From: Manis javanica
Lineage: Eukaryota; Chordata; Mammalia; Pholidota; Manidae
Direction of reading: 5' to 3'
Length of the DNA stretch: 64,000 nucleotides
Assembly: GCF_040802235.1 (NCBI RefSeq)
Contig: NC_133166.1
Location: 1,674,001-1,738,000, forward strand
Every line of letters begins with the position of its first letter. Position 1 is the first letter of the stretch. Shown here in pieces: positions 23,742 to 38,260 of this stretch. Below the pieces are notes generated by a model. That model saw only the letters and a list, made by a program, of their open reading frames with translations. It had not been told where the DNA came from and ran no database searches. The position numbers were made by a program, and so were the translations under genes.

Positions 23742-26700
23742 ACACATACATGTGCTTGCTCCTCATGTCACAAGCAGCAACAGAGAAAGGATCAGAACAA
23801 ACACCAATTACCATAATAAATCATCTGTCAGATGTGTTTCTGCAGGGCAGTGTTGAAGCTGCATTCCAGTGTGACAGGCCTATAAATAATATCGCATGCT
23901 TCAGCAGCCCACTTCCGAAGCCTTTCCCCAGACTCCCGCATGTGCTGGTTCAGACGTTTTAGAGCTCAACTGTGCCTTGTCACCTTAGCCAGCCTATTTT
24001 ACAGAGGAGGAAACTGAGGCCCACAGAGAGGATGAGACTTGCTCAAGATCACATTAAACATCTGTGGCAAGGCTTGAACCATGGCCAATGGGTCTCCTGA
24101 TCCCCAGCCTGGGCTGTCTCTGCTTCACCTTAATTTTTGACTTGCTTCCATACAGAATATTTTATGTATAAACATTTTTATTATTTGGGCTCAGGCTTAT
24201 CATTACCACTATATAAAAAAATTCCTCTGTCATAGGTACTGGTCTTGCTCATCTCTTATCAGCCACAAAGCTCAGGACGTGGTATAATCTGGAAGCTGGG
24301 AGAGACCTTCAAACCCCTCCCTATATTAGTCTCAAGAGGTTTCCCTCACTGCCTGAACATCTCCAGTGAGAGGAAACACTACCCGTACAAGTGGCCCGGT
24401 TCCAGCTTTGGGCAGCTCCAACCATTAGAAGTGCTTCCCTGCACTGGGCTGACATTTGCAGTAGTCGGTAGTCAATAAATGTTTGCTGAATGGAGAAGGG
24501 TTTTTATCACAATGTACGAATCCCTTGGAAGCTCTCAGACATCTGTTTAGAAACGGTCCCATAGAATGGTGGAAATTCCTTCCTAAAGCGGGGAACGTGT
24601 AGCTGTTACAGCAATAAACTTGTGGGATCCGGGTTGGACTTGCAAGGGAACACTTGGGCCTGGAATCCGAGTTTCTAAGAGAAGGGGGTGGTATTCTCAG
24701 CAAAGCTTTTGCCTGGTGGGAAGTAATTTTGCCAGCCGAAATATACTTTTACAGTCGATGTTATACTGTTAAGAAAATATCTGCTGGCAGATTTATTGCA
24801 ATGGGGTGCGGCTACATCCTGGGACCAGGCCCACGGGCTATAGTTATTCACTCATAGCCTAGGAACCTAATCAACCTCAAAGGCAGGCATTTAAAAAAGA
24901 ATGTGTTGTTAATCTTTAAAAATATATATATATTACTATTAATTCATCTTTAACAAGGCAGGGAAAGTGGACATGGGAGCTAGAAGATGTGCCAGGGAGC
25001 CAGGTTACTAGCTGTCTGCTCCTGGGAGGAATCCCTTTCATCTCTGTAAAATGAGGGCAATCACACCTGTCCTACCGGGATGCTTGTGGTTGCCAGCACA
25101 CTGGAGCCAGGCTGCATTGTTTGGGCAGAAATACAAAACCTCTGAGCCTCAGGTTTCCAGCTACAAAAGTCTCTCTTCAGAGTCAATGGGATAATCCGCA
25201 AAGAACACTTCCTAAATCCTTGGCTTCCTGGTGAGCACTCCGTGAGGGTTAGCAAATCTTTTCTACCAAAATTATTGGTTGCAAGGATAGGATGGATAGA
25301 CACGAAAACTATAAAGGGCTAAATAAATTCAGGATGGTTCTAACCGCCTTGCCTTCCGCTTTAACCTAAAAAAAAGTGAAGAGGAAAATGGAAATACACC
25401 CCATCAAAGGGGCCTTCAAGTGTTTCTGTGGAGATGATGGGCGTGCTGCTTTTAACACATATTCTATGCTTTTTTGGAAGGAGGAAAATCCAGATTGCAG
25501 AAAGAATGATCAAAGCCAAGGGTGCATTTCAATACCGTCTCTGTCAATTGGCCTAAGATCCCGCTGATCTGCACGTTTCGGCATGGAAGCACAGCAGGCG
25601 CCAAATTTCAGAGCTTCGTGAAAGCTGCTGTGGGTACATTTCCAACCCGAAAACGATCACTAGAAACACCTACAGCATGAGGAACATCTAGCAGCTGAAC
25701 AAGTGTTTTTTGTCCTAGACACCATGTGAGGAAATCCAAAACGACGTTGCCTTTTAGTAGCAAAGCTGTCTTAGGAACGCTCAGGGGCGAAACAAGAAAT
25801 CTGACGTTCCTAACTGCAGCATTTTGCTTCTCTCATCGTTCCCAGCAATCCCTACCCGGTATATCTCTGACAGTGGCTTTGTTATTATTATTATTTGCAA
25901 GCATTGTGGTGGTGGAAGGTGCAGCTAGAAGCAACAGCTGAGGATCAGGTCCGGGTTTGAGTCCTGATACACCACTTGATTAGGCTGTGTGAACTTGGGT
26001 CAGTCTCAAAATCTTTCTGTGCCTACTGGGTGGGTGTGGCAGTGAGCTGTGAATCCTGTCAAAAACAGCTGTGGAAAGGCTTTGCAAATTTAACTCTAGG
26101 GGCTCTTAATTGGAGGTCTGGGGATGGGCTTTTAAAGACCTTCCAAGTCCTGGAACTTTTTGCTGCATAAATGCAGAGGAAAAGCACTGGAGGGCAAGTC
26201 CCCAAGCTGCCTGGAAGCTAACTTCCAGCGAGAGAGAGCCGGGCGGGAGCAAGGGGTGTCATCACCCTGCATACGTCAGCACTGCTTGGATTTATCACTC
26301 TGAGGATGTATTTACACCTAATTTGTAGAAATAAAATATCCTCAAAAAAGAAATGGCCTGCAAAGTTGCTCATGTCTACAAATACGTGCATTTTTACAGG
26401 GCAACGGGCTGTGTTTTCATCAGGGGCACATAAGGGTTAGAGACCTTCAAGAGCTAATGAAGGGCTGGGGTCTCACAAAGGAAAGGGCATCACCGGTGGT
26501 CCGTGCTCCTCCCTCCCTGCCAGGCCCTGGGCCTCAGCTGGCTGCTTGGCTTCTGGTGGGCCCGGTGGGGTCACGGCTCCTCCTCACACTGTGCTCCCTG
26601 TTCCAGGAACTCCCTGCCCTCACTTCTCAGACCTGGACGGTCACCAATGTCCTGTTATGGGCCCCAGGCACTGCACTTCCCACTGGGGCTTCTCTCCACC

Positions 26701-29700
26701 CTGCCCGCACCTTTGAAACAGCCCCTTTATTAAAGTCTCCTCAAATCACCCAATTTGCATGTGCCATCTGTTTCCTGCTGGGACCCTGACTGGAACAGTA
26801 TTCTTCATCTGTCTTTGTATCATCTCTGCCTGTGCACTCACACACACTCACTTACATAAGTGATGCACACATTCATGTGCAAACTCTCCTGGTTACACAT
26901 GCACACTCGTCTACGAGCAGAGACACCCACTCACATGAAAACTCACACACATCCCCACCTGCTCCCAGCCCTTTGGGGAATGCAGGGCTCTGGTTAAAAT
27001 CCTGCTCGGGAGAACTGAGGGTCCACCTGCGGCTGTGCAGGAAACTCTCCCTGGTCTAAGCTGCAAGGTGGCACCCCTACCCTGGGTACCTGTCACCTGC
27101 ACACCTTTGAATTGGCCCCTCTTGCCAGTTGTTATTTTTAGCCATGTTGCACTTTGTCCACCACTAAATCAGACAAGCGCACCAACGCACACTTTCAGTG
27201 TACTCGGAAAGAGGCTTCATAAAACTTCCGAGGTAAGGTGGCTCTTGGGGTCTTTAGCCATATGGAATAGGCACGGGAGTATAAATAGAATCTTTTAACC
27301 AAATTCCAGGTAGGGACAGATGGAAACCTTCAGGAGATCACATAAAACAAGACTGATTTAGATGGGCAGCCCCAGGTATTTTGGGTGGGAGTTGAAGGGA
27401 GACACAACCTGGCTCATGACGAGGTCACCTTTCCAGTAATTGGAGCCGTTGGTGATCGGCAAGCCCTCTTGTGAAGCAGCCCCTTGTATGGGGCTGATGT
27501 AGGTGTTGGGAGCACATGACCTCTAAAGCTATTCGAAGATGACCTTGGACAAGTCACTTCCCACTTTGAAGTTTCTGCTTCCTCATTTGTAAAATGACTA
27601 CCTCAGTCTAGGTGTCTCCAAGAGGTCCTCAAATGCTATAAATTCTCTAAGTCTCTGATTCTGTGGGCAAAGAGCTGCACAAAGTTGGGGGTGGGGGCAT
27701 TTGGAAAGGAGCTGCAAAAGTAATTAGGGATGGAAATGCAGATCTCCAGCTGCCTCTGGATGTCTGAGTTTGCGGATGAAAACAAGGCTGAGTCCTGGCT
27801 GAATGATTCCAGAGCAAACGGCAACATGAGCTGTTGAAAAAAATCTGGCCTCTGTTGGAGAGGAAGCAGCAAATGAATTTGTTTTGGGAGACAAAAGGCC
27901 AGGCTATGAATTGTGCCTCCAGCAGCTGCCAGTCTTTAGACTCCCTGGGCCTCGGATTCTTCGTTTTAATCAAGGATGAATGGAATGACCACATAGGGAT
28001 GTTTTCCTGAGCACTAACAAATATGAATGTCCCTTGTCTTCCTGGCTGGGGTGGAGATCATCCAGAAACTGTGCACATTCAGGCTCCCATGCTTACTGGC
28101 TCTGTGACCCTGGGAACCTTGTTTAACTCTGCAAGCCTCTGTTTTCTCATCTGTCAAGTGGAAGGATCACAGCGCCTACCTTGTAGGGCGGGTACAGAAC
28201 GATGAGCCAAAGCGCCCACAACACCCTGCACACTGGGAACCAGTGCCTGCCTGCCAGCATGGCACTTGGTGGGATTCTAAAGAGCAGCACCAATTATACT
28301 GTGCCACAGAAACCACAGTGTGGCCTGCACTCGACCTGCATGTGACCCTTCTCTTATCTTACAGGCATTCAGAAAGGGGGCCTGTAGCCTCCCCCATGTG
28401 GGCTCTTAGCTTAGCATTGGGTGTCTCTGTGGTGCCAGCAGCTTGAAGGCAGCATGAAGGTGGTGGGTGGGCACCCAAGGGAGGGATTTGAGGGAGGCTG
28501 GGCACAGGCCCCTGTTTGCCATGGCCGTCAGGGAGCCAGCCCCGCGTGCCAGTGCTGTTCCAGGGGCCCTCTGGAAGCTCTTCTAAAGCACAAGGGTGGA
28601 ACTGAGTAACTTTGCCCCTTCATACCCTGGCCTTGGAGGTCTTTGGTGAGGGCGTCAGTTATTTGGGGTTTCTCTTAGGCCTCCAGGAATTACGTTCACA
28701 GGAGCCTTAGGCATCGTCTGATCTGTCTCCTCAGGTGCCATCTAAGCTGATTTACGATCAGGTTTGTCTCATGTCTGGCTGAGCCTGGGTTGAGGAGATT
28801 GGGACAGTGGCAGGGCAAGAAACTGGAGATAAAGAACTCCAAACCAATTTTTCCTTAAATGGAAGACCTTGTTCTAAGCCTGTGTGTGACACCAGAGCTT
28901 GGGGTCTTCAAGATAGTTATATTCTTCTTATAAGTGCTCCTGCCAGATGACTTATTTGGAAGACTGAAGAATTCCCACTGGCCAGAGGGAAGTTATTAAG
29001 ATGAAAACTTTGCGTTTTAGATCATGAGAATTTTATTAACATGTTACTATTTTAAGTGGCCATACAAATATCCTTTGTATTGATTTCAGTGTGATGTACT
29101 GACTGAATAAATACGCCAATTTCTGCCAGGGAGCCAAACAGTATTTTTAACCTACTTTAAAATATGTGTTGTTTCCTATGGTTTTTTAAAGTTTGGAGTT
29201 GATTATGAAAGCACTTTCAATTTTACAAAATTCTTTCCACAGCATAGACATATATTTTAAACTATTAAACATAAAATGTAATAGGGTGGGTAATTACTTT
29301 TAAAATTATGAATTAAGGTGAACAATAGGTGAAATAAATTTTTTTTGCTTATGTATGCTGTTATAGTGGAAAACACTGCTACAACAAAGGGAATTTGAGT
29401 GACAGTTCTCTGACCATGTAACTGAAATACGTTCTTATACGTATTTTTTTTCCCTGATCGCTGCCTATGTAGCCTGTTTAGGCAATTTTGTGATAAGAAT
29501 AGTGTGTACTTAATCAGGCCCTGCCAGAAACTTAGGGATTTTCAAAAATAAAGGGAAAAACCAAACAGAGGGCTGAAGCTTTTCACACATTGGCTGATAG
29601 GACCCTCAGGGTCATAGTAATACTGATGCATTTCATAGGTGGGGAAATTGGGATGGGAGAAGGTCAAGGGCTTTCAGATGGTTCCACATAGTTTATCCCT

Positions 29701-32700
29701 GCATTCTGCCCTTTCTCTTTCTTCAAACTGTGTGTGGGGTTGGGGGCAGTTCCCTTACGTCTCATGGGCAATGGGAATATAAATCAGATGTTTTTTGAAG
29801 GCTGGTTTGAATTCCCTTCTGGAAAGGCAATGAAGAATTAATGACCATTGTCGATCCTTATTTGTGACTCGGATGAAATTTTCTGGTTATGAACAGAAAT
29901 ATAAAATTTCCTTCGCTTTGTGGAGCAAGGAACCTTAGAAAATTCAGGTCACAGAAGAAGGAATAGGACTGGCAGGGAGTCACATAGGCGTGTTACAGCT
30001 TCTGAGCCGGCGCTAAGATCGGGCTCAGAATCACAGAACACAGCATTTCAGGACGCTGGCATGTGGTGCGATTGCCCACTGGGAGCATGAGTCCTGGGCG
30101 CGATGCCTCCCAGTTGCGGGAGCCACAGTCTCACAGGACTGACCGATCCGGCTCCCAGGGAGGAACAGTTGGAAAGCCCTTCCTAATTTTGAGCTGAGAC
30201 CTGATGGGAGGATGAGGTAACTTTCTTTCCCAGAATGCATGGCCGCTTGAGATGCGGTTCTTAGAATAGCACGTGCCTGCCCCACTCACGTCCCGGGAGA
30301 CGCGGGGTTACCTGAAGTTGTAGCCTGGGGAGATGCTGCTCTTCTGAGAAACACTGTCGAGTCGGGTGAAGGAGTATTTGGGGATGCACTGCTCCCATGC
30401 CTTGTCCAAGTCGCACACCCAGCCGATCTTAATACCCAGAACTCCGCCCTGGAGAAAGGGTCCGCATGTGAGGAGAAAGGCCTGTCTCCAGCCTTCCGAC
30501 TCCCTGTTCTCAGCCAGCATGGGGGCTGGGGGGCATGACAAATGGACTAGTAGTGATTTCCTTTCACTGTCTGGGTGGAGGCCGGAGGCAGGGAGAAAGG
30601 AAGGTGGTTTGCTGCATGTCGCTTAGCAGAGAAGTAGGGCGGCCAGGGGCGAGAGCCTTGGGCTTCTGAATCCTACTCTGGTTATCTTCAGTCCCTTAGC
30701 TACAACCTGGGACAGAGAAAGTGGCCATATGTCCACTTTCCCATTGCAGAAGCATTTTCACAGACCTAAGGCCTCTGCCTGCAGGGGTCAGGTGAAGACA
30801 GGAATGGGCAACTGAGGTTTGGGGGACTAGGGTGAGGGAGGCGAGCCCACCCAGGACAGGAGCCAGTAGAAAGGAGCAAGGCACGACACCTGCTGCAAGC
30901 CTGGGATGCCTCCCCCGGGTGGCGCCTCGTGGCGGCTCCCTCCCCACACTTGGCCCCTCTGCCTGCCAAGGGGCGGAGTCTGGCTGGGTTGAGTCCCGGG
31001 GCTCCGTCCTGGATTGGTGTCTAGCTGCTCACCGTGCTAGCCAGTCTGGCAAAGTCCTGGCCTGCAAACTTGACCACATCCCCCACCCGCAGGATGGGGC
31101 AGAACGGGGCCTTGTCAGGGTGGAAGCGGCACGTCTTCATGTCGGTGGCCGTCAGGTTGGGAAGGAGGTTTCCTCTGGGGAGGAGCAGAGGAGAGAGGCC
31201 GGGCGCAGGAGTTGATGCGAAGACAGTCAAGCACGTATTTCTCTCTACCTTCTGAACCCTCCGCCCCCGGGCAGGGGATCTGAGACCTGATCTCTTAGAC
31301 ACTGTCCGCCTCCCTCAACCTCTGTCCCTGCATCTGTCTTGTAACTCCTACCATCTTCTCTCCCACATTAGGTGTGGGTTCATGTCTAGTACCCCTCAGT
31401 CCCCAGACTGGGGCTCCCGGAAGGCAGGAGTCACATCTGGTTACTCTGGTTCCCTCTGTCATGGTGGCAGTGATCTGTGCACACACCCCATGCCCGCGAG
31501 GAGTGTGGAATGAAGGAGTCAGTGAGGAGGGGCTGGTCTGACTGAGGGAAAAGGGTCACCCACAATGAGCTTGGTGTGGGGAGAAAGAAGTGGCACGAGC
31601 CCCTTGACAGCAGAGAAACTGTTGCCAGAGCCCACCCAATACTCCGTGGCTGAGGCCAGCGAGGGGACTGGGACTCGGAGCCCAGGGAGATGGGTGCGGG
31701 GGATGAGGAGAGACCAGGGAAGATCTGGAAGCATGGGGAGGGTGGGGAAGGCAGCAGGAGTTAGGGAGGGAGCTAGGACCCACTTCTCAAAGTTGAACAG
31801 GGGGAACCGGATGCTGTTCTTGATGAAGATAGTGAAGTTCTCAGCTTCCATCATGACAGGCCTGTGGGCAAGAACAGGTGACCTTGGCTTCCTGGGCTGA
31901 GAACAGGGACACATGGGAGCTTTCTTCACCCCGGGAACCACCTTTCCCAGGGTTTGAGGGTCAGACGGCCAGGAGGGGGCAGGTGAGGTGGGCTGCTATC
32001 CCAAGTTCACTTCCCCACCCCAGGAGTGACACTACGGGGCACAGGGTTGCCCACAGCTCAGAGAGGCGGAGCTCCCCACATTGGCAGAGGAGAGCTGGTG
32101 GGGGGCCCTCTCTCCTCCCCCTGCAAAGGCCCTCACATTTCCACCGTGTCCACTTCGGCAGGGCACCAGCCCTGGATCTCGCAGGTCCGGAGCAAGTTGC
32201 TGTAGTTCACGCAGCGGCCGGTGAGGATCCCTATGAGGGGAGATGCAGTGCTGGGGGACCGCCTGGCCCTTGTCCCTCCCTCCTCCCCCTTCCTCAGCAG
32301 GGACCCCCTGACACAAGCACAGGGACTTGGCAGGTGGAGAGGAAGGACAGGCAGGCAGAGAGGTGGCCCGTGGCACTGCAGCCCTGCAGAGCTCTCTCCC
32401 TCCTCTCCTCCTGAGCTCCGGACCAAGCCACAGGGAGGTGACAGCTGTCCCGTCCTCTTAGCACATCCCAAGCCCCTGCCACCCTGACGCCCTTGTTCGC
32501 CTTGTTCCGCATCACAGCCTGCTCTTGCTGGCCTCTGGGCCTGTGCTGCGGCTGTTCCTTCTGCCTAGAATGTCCTTTTTAAAGGCTCCCTGTCCTACCA
32601 AATCTCACTCATCCTCCAGGGCTGTCTAAACGCCTCTGCCTCTGAGAAGCCATTTGGGGCCACCCGCCCGCCTGGAACCAATCTCTCTCCCTCCCATGGC

Positions 32701-35700
32701 TCCCACAGTACCTCCTTGATGGCACGTGCCACCCTACGGCACATCTGTCTGTCACCACCATCCCTGGGCTGGCAATCCCTCTGGGAGGCGGCCCTGCTGG
32801 GTCTGGCGTACAGTGGGCATCTCTATGTGCGGGCAGAATTACACGGAACAGGCCAATCCCCCTCCCTCCCCTAGGCTGAGCTCCCCCACGGGGCTGTGCT
32901 GTCCTCCAGGGCGCCACTGCCCCTTTGGGGTTGTGACAGGGTGGGGAGGGCTGCACTCACCCCCTCCTGGGAAGCGCTCCGGCCTGCACTGGCTGTCTGA
33001 GACACAGTGGTACTTCTCCTCGCTCTGTGGGAGAAAGGTCCGCAGGTGGGCAAAGGACCCTGCCTGGACCTGGGAGGGACCCTCGGCTTCCACTGCCTCC
33101 CCACAGGCGGCCTCTGGAGGCTGGAGGCCCCAGGACACAACTGCACGGACCCCGGACCTCTGGGCACACCCACAGCCCTCCTGGCCCTGCTCTCCACCCC
33201 CAACTTCTTCTCTGACCTGCTTCATCCAATTTCCACCCACCACCTCACCTCTGGGCAGAACCCTTGCATCTGGTTTTCAGTAACAATCATCTTGGTGATG
33301 ATGACAAAGACAGAGGTGCCCTTGGGAGGAGAAGGGAGAGAGACAAGAGCACCGTGCCAGTTCCCGAGGTGGGCACTACGGCCACCCCCACCATGCAGAG
33401 GAGGAAACCCAGGCTCGGGCTCTGATTTCGCCAGGGTCACAGGGCTAACGAAGGGCGGAGGTGGATCCAGGCCAGGCTCCTCCGGCCACCCACTGGCCCC
33501 TTGGGCCCCCTCTGTGTGTTGTGCTTGGTTACAGGACCTTCGGCAGACCTCAAGGGGAGCCCTGCTTCCCTGAATCCTGGTGCTACACTCCGGAGGGCAG
33601 GCCCATGCTCCCCCACGCCCCCAGCTGCCATGCGGGGCTCTCTGGGTGACTGATGCCACAGATTCTGGTTTGAGAATCCCACCGGCCCTCTTCTTGCCTC
33701 TCCCCCTCCCCTCCAACTGACCCAGCATCTGGGCCTACCTGGGGTGGGGTCACATAATCAGACACATCCATGACTCGGTTGGCGTACTGGCCAAAGCCCT
33801 TCACCTTGGTGACCACCGAGGACTCAATGGCTGTGTCCCGCACCTGGTATGCCTTCTCGTGCAGGAAAACCCACCTGGGCAGGTGAGCAGGGGTGGAGAG
33901 CAAGAGAGAAGGGTCTGGTTTCATCAGGCAGTTGATGGGAGAGGCTCCCTTCCTGCCAACATTAAGACAACTCGGGGTGCCTGGCGGAGGGAAGGCCTGT
34001 GCTGGGGACCTGTGCTATGTGGGACCTACAGTGTTACTCCATCTCATCCCTATTTCTTGCTTAAGAAGCACTTTTAGACTTTTTTTTGCTGATATTCCCA
34101 CCCATAAAATTTTAATGCTATAGTTATCAGTGTAGGTGCTGTGTGTTTATTTGTGCTTTATACATTAAAAAGGTGATTTTTTCCTAATCCCACAAGAACC
34201 AATTTTCATCCCGTGGAGGGTGATGTGGCCCCTTGGAGGATGCATGGCCATCCCGCTGGCTGGCGGTGGAGGCCCCCTCTTTGCCCAGAGGCTGGGAGAG
34301 GGGGGCGGGCAGAGGATCTTAGGCCTCTGACCAGGTGTGCATTCCAGGCTTTGTTCACGGCAGTATCCTAAATGTCAGCACACAGTAGGCGTTCAGTTAA
34401 CAAGTCAACGAAGGCACTTAGGAGCTGGGTGCTTGGCAGAGTCTCCATCTGTGGGAATGGGGGATGAAGACGGGGGTGGATGGGAGCAGCAGCACGGGGG
34501 CCTTTACCAGGCAGGTGAATGGAGCTGGGTTGGAAAGCAGAGCGCTGTAGTCTTATTTCTTGGGTTGTGCTGCCACCCAGTGGACATTTACCTGTACTGG
34601 CTTCTCCCTGCAGCTTCCAGCCTGTGGCGGAGTGGATCAGGGACGGGCCCCGTTGGGTCTTCCATCCCGGCTTCCCTCTCCAGACTCAGGCTGACTTCCC
34701 CAGCAGCCAGAAGGACCTACAGACAACCCTTCCCTATGCATGTCCGTGGGGTGCCTGCCTTTCCCACCACAGCCTTCAAGGCTCAAGCCTCTCTCCGCCT
34801 CACTACCGTGCTTGCAGCCTGCGTACGGCCCAAAGTGTCTGTTCCTGACAGCACACTGGGAGGCAGATGCTGTCACTGTCTGCAATGTGCAGTTGAGAAA
34901 ACCTCATCAAATGGGTTTGGAAAATGCTGTGCACTCTCTATTTTGGAGAAACACCTGCAACAACTTGTGGAATCTAGGCTAGCACTTTGGGAAATGCTGG
35001 ATTAGGGTCCCTTCCTGCATGCTGACCAGGGTGGTAGAAGGCTGGAGACCCCAGCAGATGAGAATAAGCAGAAGGACTGTGTACATGAGACAAAGCTGGG
35101 GGAGGTCTAGACTGGGAAGCTGCTGAGGGCAGTACGTGGGCTGCCCTGGAGCGTTTAAAATGAGGGGTGAGGACTTTAAGCAGAGGAGCTTCCTGACTCC
35201 CAGAGAGTTGTCCATGAAATGGCTGCTGCCAGGTGGTGAGCACCACATGCCCAGGAAGGCAAGCCAAGGAGAGGACAGGGGCCCACCTTCCAGCTGGGCT
35301 GAGAGGAGGCACCTTCCTTGCAGGGGGTTGGCCTGGACGGCCTCTGGTGTTCCTGATGCTGGGAGTAGCTGCTGGGTCATGCAGGGGTCACAGTCACCTA
35401 TGGGATGGTCACCTGCCCAGCACACATATGTGAGCACAGGGTGACACTGGCCAGCGACTCCTTGTTCAGTTTTCAGTGAGAGGGTTTGGTGTTATCCCTG
35501 TGATAGGGCCTCCCTCATGCACTTGAATTCCAAATGCTTTTCTGAATGGGAGAGAACAGGTGGAGTCACAGCCAGCGCTGGATGATGGTGCTAACAGGTA
35601 GCCTGTTTTCCTGTCGCATCCTGGGAGCAGCCAGCATCTGCATGAATGTACCATTAGGATTCGCATACTTGTAAAACGCTCTCAGGAACACCACGCCTCT

Positions 35701-38204
35701 GTGGAAGCCTGTGGTGCTGTGGGCTTTACTTCCCAGCACTTGTCTTCTGGTTTTGGAAGGGGAGGGGTTCCATCGGAGCCTTGCAAGAAGTATGGCTCAC
35801 ATAGAAATCTCATCTGCTATCCTATGTCCTAGCAGAAGAGAAGAGAGCATCTCTACTATGAAAACTGTGAAGTTATCCAAATGGGCATTATCAGCTCATG
35901 GCCTGAGGCCCTGCGGAGCAGAGAGAGTGAGGTCCAGGCCCAGGTCTCTCTGCTCCTAGTGGAGAGCACCTTTGTGCACGTACCTGAGTGGCCACAGTTG
36001 CGACATACCCACTGGAAGCTCAGTGTACCCTGCCATGGAATGGACACATCTCCAAGTGCTGAGCTAATGAAATGGTTTCCTGAGGCCCCTCTCTCTGTCC
36101 TCAAAGTCCAGGAACATTTGCAGATGAGAAGCAGAGTTCAGATTCTTATTATCGTCTAACCAGCACAGCCTGCTAAGTGCTATAAGTGTTAAGGATTCAT
36201 TAAATCCTTATCACAATGCAATGAGACAGCTTTATTATTATCATTATGCTATAAATAGGGAAACTGAGGCACAGAGCCATGTGATAACTTGCCAAGCTGG
36301 AATGTGCGTTCCAGCCCAGGCAGGCTGCTCACAACCACTTCACTTTAGGGACTTAAGCTGTGTCCCAGCTTGGGGCCAGACCCTGGATCCTGGCCTTTGT
36401 CCTGCTGGCTCCTGGGGACAGAGCGTTTCCTAGCTTAGGAAGGTCTTGGGAGGAAGGACCCAAGGGCTTGCAGCAACAATTAACCAACCTCTTTCTTCTC
36501 CTGCCTCCTTCCTGTGCCCAGTGGGGAGGAGAGGACACATTCTCTTTCCAAGTTAAGTAACCATTCCAGCGGCCCATAGGGCCCAAGGACATCACCAGCG
36601 CACCTTGAAATAAGGGAATGTTTCATTTTCAGAATGGAGGGGCTGAGTCCGTCTCTAAAGGCCAGGGCTAAGGAGATGGGGCAGGACTGAGCCTTCATTT
36701 CTTGGCATTTACTCTGCTGCTCTGACTTATTTTTTTTCTCGTATTCCTGGTTTATTATTTATAGAGCGGAAGGCGGGTGGCAACTCCTTGGCAGGTGGGA
36801 TGTGCAGGAAGGAGGCCAGAGCAGCGTCCCCACGCCCTCCTGGCCACCCCCAGGGGGTCAGGGAGGAGGCCAGGGAGTGGGAGGAGGAGCATGCGGTGCG
36901 TGCATTAGGAGGAGCAGGGTCTCTTAGGAAGGTGTGAGCTAGGCAGAGGGAAAGGGGGAGGCGTGATGGGGAGTCTGTGAAAGAATCATAGTTTCCATCT
37001 ATTACTGAGTCACCCGCCTCAGCATCCCAGGCAAGACACTTGACACATGTCCCCTCCCCTCGCCATAACTCTCCCTAGGAAAGGCATTCCTAAACCCATT
37101 TCTGGATACAGGGACTGAGGCTTAGAGACATTAAGTGACCTGTCCAAGCCCCACTCCTAGTTAGTTAGTGTGACAGCAAGTCTCCTAATCAGGTGGTCCC
37201 TGAACCACGGCCTCCTGATCATGGGGCTGCAGTCAGGGGAGAGGGGGGACAGCAATGAAAGCCAGTGCCCTCTCCAAACCTGTAAGAGAGGGGCTTCCAG
37301 CAGGTCTTCCCAACATAATTGTCGCCTAGTGTGCCAAAGAGGCACCTTGGGCGGTGAGGGTGGAGGAGAGAGCCAAGAAGGCAGAATTCAGGTCCTTCTC
37401 TTTAGAGTAGTCCCCCTTTTAAGTGCTTTATGTATTGAGCTTCTACATAAAGTCTGAAATGTGGCTGAAAATTATGAACCAAAGTGGGTAGCTGTGCGAT
37501 GATGGGTTTGGGGGTCAGGCCTTGCAGGGGGAGGAGAAGGGCTGCATTGGGGTCAGAGGCCCCATCGGCCCCCACGGGTTCTTCCTACAGATGAGCATCA
37601 AAGGGCTGGCCATGTTTGTGAGGAGGCAGCTTCCTCCAGGAAGGCGATGCGTCAGACAGCGCTTCCGGGGACTAGGGCCCCACAGAGGCTTCTGCTTCCT
37701 CCTCAGCTTCCCACGGGAAGTCCCACCCCAACAGAGGAGCCTGGGGATTCCCACCTGGGCCTGTGCAGGAACAATGTGAGAGATAACCAGGTAAGTCCTC
37801 TGTGTACCTGGGCTGGGTAAACAGAACCAGCTTTGAAGAGGTGTCAACCAAAGATAAGCAGAGGTGGGGTGGAGAGCATGTGTGGAGACTGTGAGGTGGG
37901 GTGGCACTGTGAGTGTATGAGAGAAATGGTTGGCTTGGGTTATACACGTCCTGGGGAAGTGTGTGTATCTGGTCCGCCTGACAGGGCTGATGCAGAAGAG
38001 CTTCAAGTACTAGTTAAGTGTTAATATCACAGCATTAAAAATCCTTTCAAATCCTATTGAGTCCTAGCCACCACCATGTCTCTCCACAGGACCATACAGC
38101 CTCTTAGCGGGTTACCCGCAACCACTCCTACCTTCTCCTATCTGCTGGCGTATCAGCCAGAGCGATCTTCCCAGCTCAGATCTCAACACGTCCAGCTGTC
38201 TCAG

Positions 38205-38260
<56 letters not shown>

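Larger units (their letters stand above)
16513..30311 (-). other. P2RX3 intron 8
   Basis: A 13.8 kb intron. It holds MIR copies at about 16,868-17,085, 17,950-18,085, 22,640-22,860, 24,975-25,095, 25,920-26,020, 27,540-27,630 and 28,075-28,240 (+), and at 17,105-17,260, 19,265-19,410, 20,840-21,085 and 23,985-24,090 (-). It also holds a MER5 copy, a (TG)15 repeat, two perfect CTCF-like cores, an AT-rich block at about 28,850-29,560 and a repeat-like block at about 26,600-26,800 that I cannot classify. A 260-codon open frame (22,919-23,701, minus) has no domain. Confidence 0.75.

Noticed and set aside
33775-33800. P2RX3 [10 protein letters not shown] as an odd change near the ATP site
   Set aside because: Rat P2X3, as I recall it, also has Phe and a polar residue here, so it is ordinary variation; K63 and K65 are intact.
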